Of a stretch of 26,993 bases of DNA, positions 14,540-22,482 are shown in pieces. How positions within the stretch are numbered: the first letter of the stretch is position 1; every line of letters begins with the position of its first letter. The DNA is taken from assembly GCA_023386795.1 (NCBI GenBank), contig JAEWJB010000157.1, positions 1-26,993 of the forward strand, in the 5' to 3' direction. A program made the translations under genes and the position numbers. A model generated the notes under the pieces. It did no database searches. It saw nothing but the letters and a program-made list of their open reading frames with translations, and was not told the origin of the DNA. This DNA comes from Pseudomonadota bacterium (GTDB lineage Bacteria; Pseudomonadota; Gammaproteobacteria; Xanthomonadales; Xanthomonadaceae).

Positions 14540-16234
14540 ATGTGTTCGATCTTCGGCATCTTCGACCTGCAATCCGGCGACGACGCCGGCGCGTTGCGCC
14601 GCCAGGCGCTGGACCGTTCCCAGCGCCAGCGCCATCGCGGGCCGGACTGGAGCGGCGTGCATGTGGGCGAAGGGGCGATCCTGGTGCATGAGCGCCTGGC
14701 CATCGTCGACCCGGCCGGCGGCTCGCAGCCACTGCTGTCCGCCGATGGCGAGCTGGCGCTGGCGGTGAACGGCGAGATCTACAACCATCGCGAACTGAAG
14801 GCGGAACTCACGCAGCCCTATGCGTTCCAGACCGGTTCGGATTGCGAGGTCATCAACGCGTTGTACCGCCAGGACACGCCGGCCTCTTTCCTCAACCGCC
14901 TCAACGGCATCTTCGCGTTCGCGCTCTGGGACAAGGCGCGCGGTGCGGCGTTGATCGCTCGAGACCCCATCGGCGTGTGCCCCCTGTACTGGGGACATGA
15001 CCAGGAGGGAAGGCTGCGCGTGGCCTCGGAAATGAAGGCGCTGGTGGAAGATTGCGCCGACGTGGCGCAGTTTCCGCCCGGGCATTACTTCGACACGGCC
15101 AGCGGCGAGTTGGTGCGTTACTACGAGCGTCCGTGGCGCGAGTACGCGGCGGTGGAGGGCGTGTCGGTGTCGCCGCAGGAACTGCGCGAGGCCTTCGAGC
15201 GCGCGGTACACCGCCAGCTGATGACCGACGTGCCGTATGGCGTGCTGCTGTCCGGTGGGCTGGATTCCTCCCTGGTGGCGGCGGTGGCGGCACGTTATGC
15301 GCGGCATCGCGTGGAGGAGAACGACCAGGTCGAGGCGTGGTGGCCGCGGCTGCACTCGTTCGCGATCGGCCTGAAGGGCTCCCCGGACCTGGCCGCCGCG
15401 GCCATCGCGGCCGAGTCCCTGGGCACGGTGCATCACGGGTTCGAGTACACGTTCGAGGAAGGCTTGGATGCATTGCCGGAGGTGATCCGCCACGTCGAGA
15501 CCTACGACGTGACCACGATCCGCGCTTCCACGCCGATGTTCCTGCTGGCGCGGCGGATCAAGGCGATGGGGGTGAAGATGGTGCTGTCCGGCGAGGGCAG
15601 CGACGAGATCTTCGGCGGCTATCTCTACTTCCACAAGGCGCCGGACGCGCGCCAGTTCCACGAGGAACTGGTACGCAAGCTCGATGCGCTCTACAACTAC
15701 GACTGCCTGCGCGCGAACAAGTCGATGATGGCGTGGGGCGTGGAGCCGCGCGTGCCGTTCCTTGACGTGGAGTTCCTGGAGGTGGCGATGCGGATGGATG
15801 CCTCGCACAAGATGGTGGGCACGCGGGCAGATGGTTCGCGGCGCATCGAGAAGGCGGTGCTGCGCGAGGCGTTCGAGGGGTATCTGCCGGATTCGATCCT
15901 GTGGCGGCAAAAGGAACAGTTCTCCGACGGGGTCGGCTACGGCTGGATCGACGGGTTGAAAGCGCATGCCGAGGCGCAGATCAGTGATCGCGTGTTGGCC
16001 GCGGCCGAGCGGCGTTTCCCGCACAACCCGCCGCAGACGAAGGAGGCGTACTACTACCGGCACCTCTTCGAGCAGTTCTTCCCCAGCCATGCGGCGGCCG
16101 AGACGGTGCCGGGCGGCAAGTCGATCGCCTGTTCTTCGCCGGCGGCGATCGCGTGGGATGCGAGCTTCGCGAAGATGGCGGACCCTTCCGGGCGTGCCGT
16201 GGCCGGCGTGCACGAGCAGGCGCTGGTGGGGTGA
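14540..16234 (+). CDS. asnB: Asparagine synthetase B, glutamine-hydrolysing
   Basis: Makes asparagine from aspartate, glutamine and ATP. The 564-residue protein has the N-terminal class II glutaminase domain with the catalytic Cys2 (MCSIFGIFD), Arg52 (HERLAIVD), NGEIYNH (Asn78-Glu80) and GSDCEV (Asp101). The synthetase domain has the PP-loop SGGLDSS (238-244), SGEGSDEIFGGY, the substrate-site region RVPFLD, and RQKEQFSDGVGY. The end AIAWDASFAKMADPSGRAV is typical of bacterial AsnB (E. coli 554 aa). ATG at 14540 places Cys at position 2 and follows AAGGAG by 9 nt; upstream frame is leader. Expression is predicted to be controlled by Asn-codon attenuation in the 14307-14461 leader. It is followed by a repeat element rather than another gene on this strand. 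Confidence 0.97.
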   Translation: MCSIFGIFDLQSGDDAGALRRQALDRSQRQRHRGPDWSGVHVGEGAILVHERLAIVDPAGGSQPLLSADGELALAVNGEIYNHRELKAELTQPYAFQTGSDCEVINALYRQDTPASFLNRLNGIFAFALWDKARGAALIARDPIGVCPLYWGHDQEGRLRVASEMKALVEDCADVAQFPPGHYFDTASGELVRYYERPWREYAAVEGVSVSPQELREAFERAVHRQLMTDVPYGVLLSGGLDSSLVAAVAARYARHRVEENDQVEAWWPRLHSFAIGLKGSPDLAAAAIAAESLGTVHHGFEYTFEEGLDALPEVIRHVETYDVTTIRASTPMFLLARRIKAMGVKMVLSGEGSDEIFGGYLYFHKAPDARQFHEELVRKLDALYNYDCLRANKSMMAWGVEPRVPFLDVEFLEVAMRMDASHKMVGTRADGSRRIEKAVLREAFEGYLPDSILWRQKEQFSDGVGYGWIDGLKAHAEAQISDRVLAAAERRFPHNPPQTKEAYYYRHLFEQFFPSHAAAETVPGGKSIACSSPAAIAWDASFAKMADPSGRAVAGVHEQALVG

Positions 16235-16273
16235 CTCGCTTCGGTGCGCTGGCCTCTGCATCGCCAGCGTGCA

Positions 16274-16381
16274 GCGCCCGGGCGGCAGGCCCTTTCGGGA
16301 CACGCCGTGAATCCATCCCTGGAGGCTTGTAGGCGACATCCATGTCGCCTACGGTCCCGAAAGGGCCTGCCGCCCGGACGC
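16274..16381 (+). repeat. Nested palindromic repeat, copy 2
   Basis: Outer arms at 16274-16301 and 16354-16381 (28 nt, one mismatch that can be a G-U pair) enclose the shared core GACACGCCGTGAATCCATCC and the inner stem GTAGGCGACAT (16329-16339) / ATGTCGCCTAC (16342-16352). The core matches copies 1 and 3, but the outer arm sequence differs from copy 1 while both arms remain complementary. It sits between the convergent ends of asnB and the acylase gene and may terminate or protect both transcripts, since no classical terminator is seen there. Confidence 0.88.
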
Positions 16382-16431
16382 TCGATCGTGCGTCGCGGGG
16401 GGCGGGGAAGGCAGGGGGGCGCCGGTGAGGG

Positions 16432-18792
16432 CTATTTCAAAGTCAGCACGTAAGCGGCCGGTCCCGGCAGGAACGGCGTCGGCTTTCCTTCCGCCCAGTC
16501 CGCGTGGCCCGAGCCCCAGAACGGGGAGAGTGGGTGGCCACTCTGGCCGCCGGGCATGTGGATGTAGCCCTGGTCTTCGTGGCCCGGTGAAACCACCATC
16601 CGTTCCGAGGCGCCGAAGGCCGGGCCCTGCACGCGGGGCATGTCGCGGTCGCCCGGCAACGGTTCGGCCGGCATGCACAGCGCGGGGCGCATGAACGCCG
16701 GAAGCGCGCGCGAGATGGGGTGGCAGATCGCCGTGGTATTGCGTTGGCCCCAGGTCCAGTCGGCCGGATCCGGGGATTCAGCAGTGAGGTCGTGCTCGGT
16801 CTGGCGCGCGGCGTCCACCAGCAGGGCATCCCAGCTGGCGAATGGCGGCGGCAGCAGGTTCGCCGGGCGTTGGCGCAACATCGGCCAGGCGACGCCTTCC
16901 AGCTGCGCGCGCGGCGGTGGAAGGTAGGCATCGCCGAGCTTCGCCTGCGCGGTGGCAGTGAGGCCGGCGAGGATGCGGTCCAGCACCTGGTCGCGGAAGA
17001 CGCGCACGACGCGGTAACTCACCGAAGAGGTCGAGGCCCGGCCATCCCATTGGCGCGAGGCGACTTCCAGCCGCCGCAGCGAGGGGTCTTCGCTGTTCTC
17101 CACCACCTGCCGCAGCAGCGGCCACCAGCGCTGTAGGAACAGCGCGCGGTCGTCCAACTGGATCGCCAGCAGATCATGCTCGGTGAAACGCTCGCGCGCA
17201 TAGAGGTCGTCACGGATCTGCCGCGCGCGGGCGCCCAGGTCGTAGCCGCCGTTGCCGACCACCGCCAGCGTGGTGTCGTCGACGATGCGGTTGTTGGCGG
17301 TCCACAGGCGTTGGTCCACGGGATCCACCCGCGCGGGCGCCTGGTTCGTGCGCAGCGGCCATGGGGCGCACGGGGCCGGCAGGCCCGACGCCATGGGATC
17401 GGTTTCGATGCGGCCCGGTTGGCAGCCCGGTCCACGATCAGGGCGCGCACCGATGATGCGCCAGGCGATGCGCCCGCTGCGGTCCGCCAGCATCAGGTTC
17501 TGCGCGGGAATACCGGAGCGGTCGGCGACGGCCAGGGCCTGGTCGAGGTCGCCGGCACGCGCCATGTCGATGAAATCCAGGCGCACGGCGCCGGGCAGTT
17601 GCGCGGTCCAGCGCAGGGTGAGCAGGCTGCCGTCGGCCTGCTGTTCCAGCACTGGCCCCCAGTCGCTTTCGCGCACCGGGAACCGCACGGGCGCGGCACC
17701 GGCGACTTCGATCTGCTCTTCGAAGGTGCGCAGACGCGCGGCATCGGCAGCAGGCAGGCGAGCGTAGTCGGCCGTATCGATGTAGCTGTTGGTGAAGCCC
17801 CAGGCGACATGCCCGTTGCTGCCCACGATCACCGCGGGAATGCCGGGCAGGGTGAAGCCGGAGACATCGACGTGGCCGCCCGGCGCACGCGCGTCGGGAT
17901 AGCGCAGCCGCGCGCGGAACCAGATGTTGGGTGCGCGCAGCCCCAGATGCATGTCGTCGGCGAGGATGGCGCGACCGTCGGCGGTCAGCGCGCCGCCTAC
18001 CGCGAAGTTGTTGCTGCCGACCACGTCGGCCTGAGGCTCGGGTGACGACACAGCGCTGGAAGCGCCGGCCGTGCGCAGGTCCAGCGTGGCGGCATCCGGC
18101 AACGAGGCATCGCCGCGCGGTGCGCCGAACAACGGGGCGTCCCATTCGCTGCCATCGTGGGCAACCAGTGCGTACAGCGCCGGCGGCATCACCTGACGAA
18201 GGCGGGAGAGCGAGAGTTCGCGCCGGTTGCGGTTGTCCTGCAGGTCGCCGTACATGGCCAGGCCCACCAGGATCGAATCATCCAGCGCCCATTCGCGCGG
18301 CGCCTGCCGTAGCAGGAGGTAGGGCCAGGGGCGCGAACGCAGCGCGCGCAGGCCGGCGTTGGCCCCCTCGCGATAGGCTTCGAGGATCGGACGCTGCGCG
18401 CCGAGCGAGGCGTCCAGGTGGGCATCCACGCGCGCACGCAGGCGATGCACGCGGTTCTGCTTGTCGGTATCCAGCGCGGCGGCGCCAAACAATGCGGAAA
18501 GTTCGCCGGCCGAGACGCGACGCATCAGGTCCATCTCGAAGTAGCGTTCCTGCGCATGCACATAGCCGAGCGCGCGCAGCGCATCGGCTTCGTTGGCCGC
18601 CTCGATGGTGACGACGCCGGCCGCGTCGCGTTCGATCTTCACCGGTGCCGACAGGCCGGTCAGCGACTGCTCGCCTTCCAGCGTGGCCAGGCTGCCACGC
18701 AGCGTCCACCACGCGGCCAGTGCGGCCAGCAGCACCAGCACGAGGAAAAGGAGGGCTGCACGCAGCAGCCAGCGCCCGACGTTTTTGCGCAT
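16432..18792 (-). CDS. Penicillin acylase-family amidase, membrane-anchored or secreted
   Basis: A 786-residue Ntn-hydrolase of the penicillin amidase (S45) family, made as a precursor that cleaves itself into alpha and beta chains. An N-terminal hydrophobic segment (about 10-29, no clear cleavage motif) should anchor it in or export it across the inner membrane. The alpha chain has the family motif LRALGYVHAQERYFEMDLMRR (about 73-93, shown in part: GYVHAQERYFEMDLMRR). The nucleophile is predicted Ser260 in VVGSNNFAVGG, followed by ILADDMHL and LPGIPAVIVGSNGHVAWGFT. Substrate is unknown: family members act on penicillins, acyl-homoserine lactones or other amides. ATG at 18792 has GGGGA 8 nt upstream; the frame extends 25 codons further without signal character. 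It is divergent from the bacterioferritin gene and stands alone. Confidence 0.9.
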   Translation of the reverse strand: MRKNVGRWLLRAALLFLVLVLLAALAAWWTLRGSLATLEGEQSLTGLSAPVKIERDAAGVVTIEAANEADALRALGYVHAQERYFEMDLMRRVSAGELSALFGAAALDTDKQNRVHRLRARVDAHLDASLGAQRPILEAYREGANAGLRALRSRPWPYLLLRQAPREWALDDSILVGLAMYGDLQDNRNRRELSLSRLRQVMPPALYALVAHDGSEWDAPLFGAPRGDASLPDAATLDLRTAGASSAVSSPEPQADVVGSNNFAVGGALTADGRAILADDMHLGLRAPNIWFRARLRYPDARAPGGHVDVSGFTLPGIPAVIVGSNGHVAWGFTNSYIDTADYARLPAADAARLRTFEEQIEVAGAAPVRFPVRESDWGPVLEQQADGSLLTLRWTAQLPGAVRLDFIDMARAGDLDQALAVADRSGIPAQNLMLADRSGRIAWRIIGARPDRGPGCQPGRIETDPMASGLPAPCAPWPLRTNQAPARVDPVDQRLWTANNRIVDDTTLAVVGNGGYDLGARARQIRDDLYARERFTEHDLLAIQLDDRALFLQRWWPLLRQVVENSEDPSLRRLEVASRQWDGRASTSSVSYRVVRVFRDQVLDRILAGLTATAQAKLGDAYLPPPRAQLEGVAWPMLRQRPANLLPPPFASWDALLVDAARQTEHDLTAESPDPADWTWGQRNTTAICHPISRALPAFMRPALCMPAEPLPGDRDMPRVQGPAFGASERMVVSPGHEDQGYIHMPGGQSGHPLSPFWGSGHADWAEGKPTPFLPGPAAYVLTLK

Positions 18793-18817
18793 GTGGAAAG
18801 TCCCCTGGATCGGCTCG

Positions 18818-18823
18818 ATTGTA
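18818..18823 (-). promoter_or_regulatory. -10 box of the acylase gene
   Basis: On the minus strand TACAAT (five of six consensus bases) lies 26 bp before the acylase ATG, giving a leader of about 19 nt. No good -35 is visible at 16-18 bp. Confidence 0.4.
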
Positions 18824-18945
18824 TGCCGGCCCGATGCGGGGTGGAGGACGGCGCCGCGCCGGCCCAATGAAACTGATTCCGATTAGAACGCCGGCCCGGC
18901 GGATCGGGCACCATGCGCGGCATCGCAATCCCCCAGGAGTCCGCC

Positions 18946-19434
18946 ATGAAAGGCCACCCCGAAGTCGTCGAATGCCTCAAGCAGCTGCTGCGCGGCGAGC
19001 TGGCCGCACGCGACCAGTATTTCCTGCACTCGCGCCGCTACGAGGACCAGGGACTGCACGCGCTGTACGAGCGCATCGGCCACGAGATGGAAGAGGAGAC
19101 CGAGCATGCCGACGCGATCCTGCGCCGCATCCTCTTCCTGGAGGGCGACCCGGACATGCGCCCGCTGCCCTTCGAGCCGGGCAAGACCGTGGTGGAAATG
19201 CTCGAGCGTGATCTGGCGGTCGAATACGAAGTGCGCGCCAACCTCGCCGCGGCGATGAAGCTGTGCGAGCAGCACCAGGACTACGTCAGCCGCGACATGC
19301 TGCTCAAGCAGCTGCGCGATACCGAGGAAGACCATGCGTGGTGGCTGGAGCAGCAGCTGAGCCTGATCAAGCGCATCGGCCTGGCGCTTTACCAGACCTC
19401 CAAGATCGACGGCAGCGGTTCGGTTTCCGAATAA
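18946..19434 (+). CDS. bfr: Bacterioferritin-like ferritin without heme methionine
   Basis: A 162-residue four-helix-bundle ferritin that oxidises and stores iron as a 24-mer in the cytoplasm. Ferroxidase ligands are all present: Glu18, Tyr25, Glu51, His54, Glu93 (equivalent to E. coli 94), Glu127 and His130 (ExxH in DTEEDH). At the position of the heme ligand Met52 there is Thr (EEETEHAD), so the usual bis-Met heme site cannot form. The sequence resembles the non-heme Pseudomonas protein formerly called BfrA (GELAARDQYF, YERIGHEMEEET) more than E. coli Bfr. ATG at 18946 follows AGGAG by 8 nt. An AT-rich patch (18866-18889) upstream may hold the promoter and a weak Fur-box-like sequence. No bacterioferritin-associated ferredoxin gene is adjacent. 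Confidence 0.94.
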   Translation: MKGHPEVVECLKQLLRGELAARDQYFLHSRRYEDQGLHALYERIGHEMEEETEHADAILRRILFLEGDPDMRPLPFEPGKTVVEMLERDLAVEYEVRANLAAAMKLCEQHQDYVSRDMLLKQLRDTEEDHAWWLEQQLSLIKRIGLALYQTSKIDGSGSVSE

Positions 19435-19452
19435 CGCTCAGTCGCGGCGCAG

Positions 19453-19509
19453 GGCACCCTCCGGGGTGCCGGAAGAAGAAGGGCGCGCCATCGGCGCGCC
19501 CTTCGTTTT
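19453..19509. terminator. Bidirectional terminator between bfr and parC
   Basis: A 12-bp perfect stem, GAAGGGCGCGCC (19478-19489) / GGCGCGCCCTTC (19493-19504), is followed by GTTTT on the plus strand and TTCTTCTTCC on the minus strand, so it can serve both convergent genes. A smaller hairpin GGCACCC/GGGTGCC (19453-19470) precedes it on the bfr side. Confidence 0.82.
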
Positions 19510-19512
19510 GCC

Positions 19513-21756
19513 TTACTCCACATCCAGCCCGTCGACCTTCTGCCAGCCGCGCGGCAGCAGGTGGCCACGCGTGGCGCGCGCGCCGACGTAGGCGTCCAGG
19601 TCCTTGAAAGAGAGGTTCATCGTGCGCGCGCCGCTGCGAACCAGCAGCGTGTTGCCCGGCGACACCGCCGCCACCGCCACCACGCGTTCGGTGGCGAGCT
19701 TGGCCTTGGGGATGTCGATGATCTTGTTGCCCTTGCCCTTGTCCAGCTCGGGCAGCTCCGCCGCCGGGATCGCCAGCAGGTTGCCCGCGCTGGTCACCGC
19801 GACGATGCGGTCGGTGTCCACCTTCGCCACCGCCGTGGGGCGCAGCACCTGCGAACCCGGGGTGAGGTTGAGCATCGCCTTGCCGGCCTTGTTGCGGCCG
19901 GTGAGGTTCTCGAAGCGGGTAACGAAGCCATAGCCATGCGAGGACGCCAGCACGAAGCGGCTGTCGTTCTCGCCGGTGGCCATGACCTGGAAAGAGGCGC
20001 CGGCGGCCGGCGAGAAGCGGCCGGTCAGCGGTTCGCCGTTGCCGCGTGCCGAGGGCAGGGTATGCACCAGGGTCGAGTAGCTGCGGCCTTCGGTATCCAG
20101 GAAGGCGACCTGCTGCGTGCTTCGGCTGCGCACCGCCTGCAGCAAGCCATCGCCGTCGCGGTAGGACATGCCGGCCGGGTCGACCTCGTGGCCCTTGGCC
20201 GCGCGGATCCAGCCCTTCTCCGACAGCACCACGGTCATCGGCTCGCTGGGGACCAGTTCGGTCTCGTCGATCGCCTGCGCCGCCTGGCGCGCGACCAGCG
20301 GCGAGCGGCGCGCGTCGCCGAACTTCTTGGCGTCGGCGGTGAGCTCGTCCTTGATGAGCTTGCGCAGCTTGGTCTTGCTGGCCAGCACGGACAGGATCTG
20401 CTCGCGCTCCTTGGCCAGCGCGTCCTGCTCGCCGCGGATCTTCATCTCTTCCAGCCGCGCCAGCTGGCGCAGGCGGGTTTCCAGGATGTATTCCGTCTGC
20501 TCCTCGGAGAGCCCGAAGCGCGCCATCAGCACCGGCTTGGGCTCATCCTCGGTGCGGATGATGCGGATCACCTCGTCCAGGTTGAGGAAGGCCACCAGCA
20601 GGCCTTCCAGCAAGTGCATCCGGCGCTCGACCTTCTGCAGGCGGTGGTTGAGGCGGCGCGTCACCGTGTCGCTGCGGAAGGTCAGCCACTCGGCCAGCAG
20701 CTGCTTGAGGTTCTTGACCTGCGGGCGGCCGTCCAGGCCGATCACGTTGAGGTTGACGCGGTAGCTGCGTTCCATGTCCGTGGTCGCGAACAGGTGGCCC
20801 ATCAGCTGTTCGGCGTCCACCCGGTTGGAGCGCGGCACCAGCACCACGCGTACCGGGTTCTGGTGGTCGGACTCGTCGCGGATGTCCTCCAGCCACGGCA
20901 GCTTCTTGGCGCGCATCTGCTGGGCGATCTGCTCGATCACCTTCGACGGGGACACCTGGTACGGCAGCGCGTTGACGACGATGTTGCCGCCGTCCTTCTG
21001 GAACGTGGCGCGTGCACGCACGCTGCCGTTGCCTGTCTCGTACATCGTGCGCAGGTCGGCGGCCGGGGTGATGATCTCGGCGACGCTCGGGTAGTCCGGG
21101 CCGCGCACGTGTTCGCACAGGTCTGCGACCGTGCAATCCGGATCGTCCAGCAGCCGGATCAGGGCGCTGACGATCTCGTTGAGGTTGTGCGGCGGCACGT
21201 CGGTGGCCATGCCCACCGCGATGCCGGTGGTGCCGTTGAGCAGCAGGTGCGGCAGCCGCGCCGGCATCCACGAGGGCTCCTCCAGCGTGCCGTCGAAGTT
21301 CGGCGCCCAGTCCACCGTGCCCTGGCCGAGCTCGCCCAGCAGCACTTCGGCGATGGGCGTGAGCTTGGATTCGGTATAGCGCATGGCCGCGAACGACTTC
21401 GGGTCATCCGGCGAGCCGAAGTTGCCCTGGCCCTCGATCAGCGGGTAGCGGTAGGAAAACGGCTGGGCCATCAGCACCAGCGCTTCGTAGCAGGCGCTGT
21501 CGCCGTGCGGGTGGTACTTGCCGATGACGTCGCCCACGGTGCGCGCGGACTTCTTCGGCTTGGCGGCCGCGTTCAGGCCGAGCTCGCTCATCGAGTAGAC
21601 GATGCGGCGCTGGACGGGTTTCAGGCCGTCGCCGACGAAGGGCAGGGCGCGGTCGAGCACCACATACATGGAGTAGTCCAGGTAGGCGCGCTCGGCGTAT
21701 TCACGCAGCGGCAGCTGCTCGAAGCCATGGAACGTGGGGCGGGTGAGGTCGGTCAT
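19513..21756 (-). CDS. parC: DNA topoisomerase IV subunit A
   Basis: Subunit A of the type IIA topoisomerase that unlinks daughter chromosomes. The 747-residue protein contains the winged-helix/tower core with catalytic Tyr127 (AAMRYTESKL, E. coli Tyr120) and the quinolone-resistance region GKYHPHGDSACYEALVL with Ser87 and Glu91 (E. coli Ser80 and Glu84), both wild-type residues. The C-terminal beta-pinwheel repeats run from about residue 495 (VVLSEKGWIRAAKG, FVLASSHGYGFVTRFENLTGR, IVAVTSAGNLLAIPA). ParC-specific NLNVIGLDGRPQVKNLKQLLAEW separates it from GyrA, as does length (E. coli ParC 752, GyrA 875). ATG at 21756 has only a weak AGG upstream, but the N-terminus matches the family. parE is not in the window. 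Confidence 0.97.
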   Translation of the reverse strand: MTDLTRPTFHGFEQLPLREYAERAYLDYSMYVVLDRALPFVGDGLKPVQRRIVYSMSELGLNAAAKPKKSARTVGDVIGKYHPHGDSACYEALVLMAQPFSYRYPLIEGQGNFGSPDDPKSFAAMRYTESKLTPIAEVLLGELGQGTVDWAPNFDGTLEEPSWMPARLPHLLLNGTTGIAVGMATDVPPHNLNEIVSALIRLLDDPDCTVADLCEHVRGPDYPSVAEIITPAADLRTMYETGNGSVRARATFQKDGGNIVVNALPYQVSPSKVIEQIAQQMRAKKLPWLEDIRDESDHQNPVRVVLVPRSNRVDAEQLMGHLFATTDMERSYRVNLNVIGLDGRPQVKNLKQLLAEWLTFRSDTVTRRLNHRLQKVERRMHLLEGLLVAFLNLDEVIRIIRTEDEPKPVLMARFGLSEEQTEYILETRLRQLARLEEMKIRGEQDALAKEREQILSVLASKTKLRKLIKDELTADAKKFGDARRSPLVARQAAQAIDETELVPSEPMTVVLSEKGWIRAAKGHEVDPAGMSYRDGDGLLQAVRSRSTQQVAFLDTEGRSYSTLVHTLPSARGNGEPLTGRFSPAAGASFQVMATGENDSRFVLASSHGYGFVTRFENLTGRNKAGKAMLNLTPGSQVLRPTAVAKVDTDRIVAVTSAGNLLAIPAAELPELDKGKGNKIIDIPKAKLATERVVAVAAVSPGNTLLVRSGARTMNLSFKDLDAYVGARATRGHLLPRGWQKVDGLDVE

Positions 21757-21814
21757 TCGCGGGTGGTACCTGTGGAAGGCGCCGCGGCGTGAGGCCGCTG
21801 GCGCGAGGCGGTCG

Positions 21815-21842
21815 ATTATCCGGATGCGGCCAGGGATGCCAA
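21815..21842 (-). promoter_or_regulatory. Sigma-70 promoter of parC
   Basis: On the minus strand, -35 TTGGCA (21837-21842, five of six) and -10 GATAAT (21815-21820, five of six) are 16 bp apart. Predicted start near 21808 gives a leader of about 50 nt. Confidence 0.65.
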
Positions 21843-21978
21843 GCCGGGCGCGGCTTGCGCGGGAAAGTCGGCGGCTGGCCCGGCGGGGACCCTTCCCGGC
21901 CCGGGCACCTATTCAGGTTTCAGGCCTGCCCGCGGCGGGCGTCCTGCCAGTGCAACGCAGCATTTAATTCCAATCGAG

Positions 21979-22016
21979 ATATTTGCGTTGACAAATATTC
22001 CATTTGGAAGAGAATA
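21979..22016 (+). promoter_or_regulatory. emrR promoter with overlapping operator palindromes
   Basis: -35 TTGACA (21988-21993) is perfect; AGAATA (22011-22016, 17 bp) is the likely -10. A perfect inverted repeat ATATTTG (21979-21985) / CAAATAT (21992-21998) spans the -35, and a second palindrome TTCCA-TT-TGGAA (21998-22009) fills the spacer. Such layout suits autorepression by the MarR-type protein encoded next. Start of transcription would fall at or just before the emrR ATG. Confidence 0.7.
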
Positions 22017-22023
22017 CGCCCCC

Positions 22024-22482
22024 ATGAAGTGCCCGCCGCTCACCGACAACCCCGCCATGCCGCCCAGCTTCGGCCTGTTGCTGCGCCAGGTCCGCGACGG
22101 GCTGGTGCGCCAGCTGGATGCCGAAATGAAAGGTGCCCTGCCGGACTTTGGTTTCAGCCACTACGTGGGCCTGAAGATCCTCGCCAGCCACTCGCCTTGC
22201 ACCGCCAACGAGCTGGCCCAGGCGCTGGACCAGACGCCCAGCGCGGTGACCCGACTGCTCGACAAGCTGGAAACGCTGGGCTACGTGCGGCGCGAACCGC
22301 ATGCGCTGGACCGCCGCGCGCTGCAGATCGTGATGACCGAAGAAGGCCGGCAGATGTGGGTGCAGCTCAAGCAGCGCGGCGACGCCGCCATGGACTACGC
22401 CCTGCGCGACCTGACGCCCGATGAGCGCGATCAGCTTATTTCCCTGATGACCCGTGTACGCGATTCCCTCAATTCCCCATGA
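22024..22482 (+). CDS. emrR: MarR-family regulator of the efflux operon (EmrR-like)
   Basis: A 152-residue MarR-type repressor, dimeric DNA-binding protein expected to release its operator when it binds drugs or phenolic compounds. It has N-terminal dimerisation helices (8-50), winged helix-turn-helix (about 60-86, TANELAQALDQTPSAVTRLLDKLE) shown in the recognition part SAVTRLLDKL, and wing with Asp96-Arg97-Arg98. ATG at 22024 has no Shine-Dalgarno and lies 7 bp past the predicted -10, so the mRNA may be leaderless; ATG at 22057 is a less likely alternative. Its stop overlaps the emrC start (ATGA), so it is cotranscribed with the pump, as in the Stenotrophomonas emrRCAB operon, and probably represses its own promoter. 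Confidence 0.92.
   Translation: MKCPPLTDNPAMPPSFGLLLRQVRDGLVRQLDAEMKGALPDFGFSHYVGLKILASHSPCTANELAQALDQTPSAVTRLLDKLETLGYVRREPHALDRRALQIVMTEEGRQMWVQLKQRGDAAMDYALRDLTPDERDQLISLMTRVRDSLNSP

Noticed and set aside
18866..18889. Fur box upstream of bfr
   Set aside because: The AT-rich patch matches a 7-1-7 Fur consensus at only about nine of fourteen positions, too weak to call.
21541..21600. Quinolone-resistance substitution in ParC
   Set aside because: The Ser and Glu at the E. coli 80 and 84 positions are the wild-type residues.
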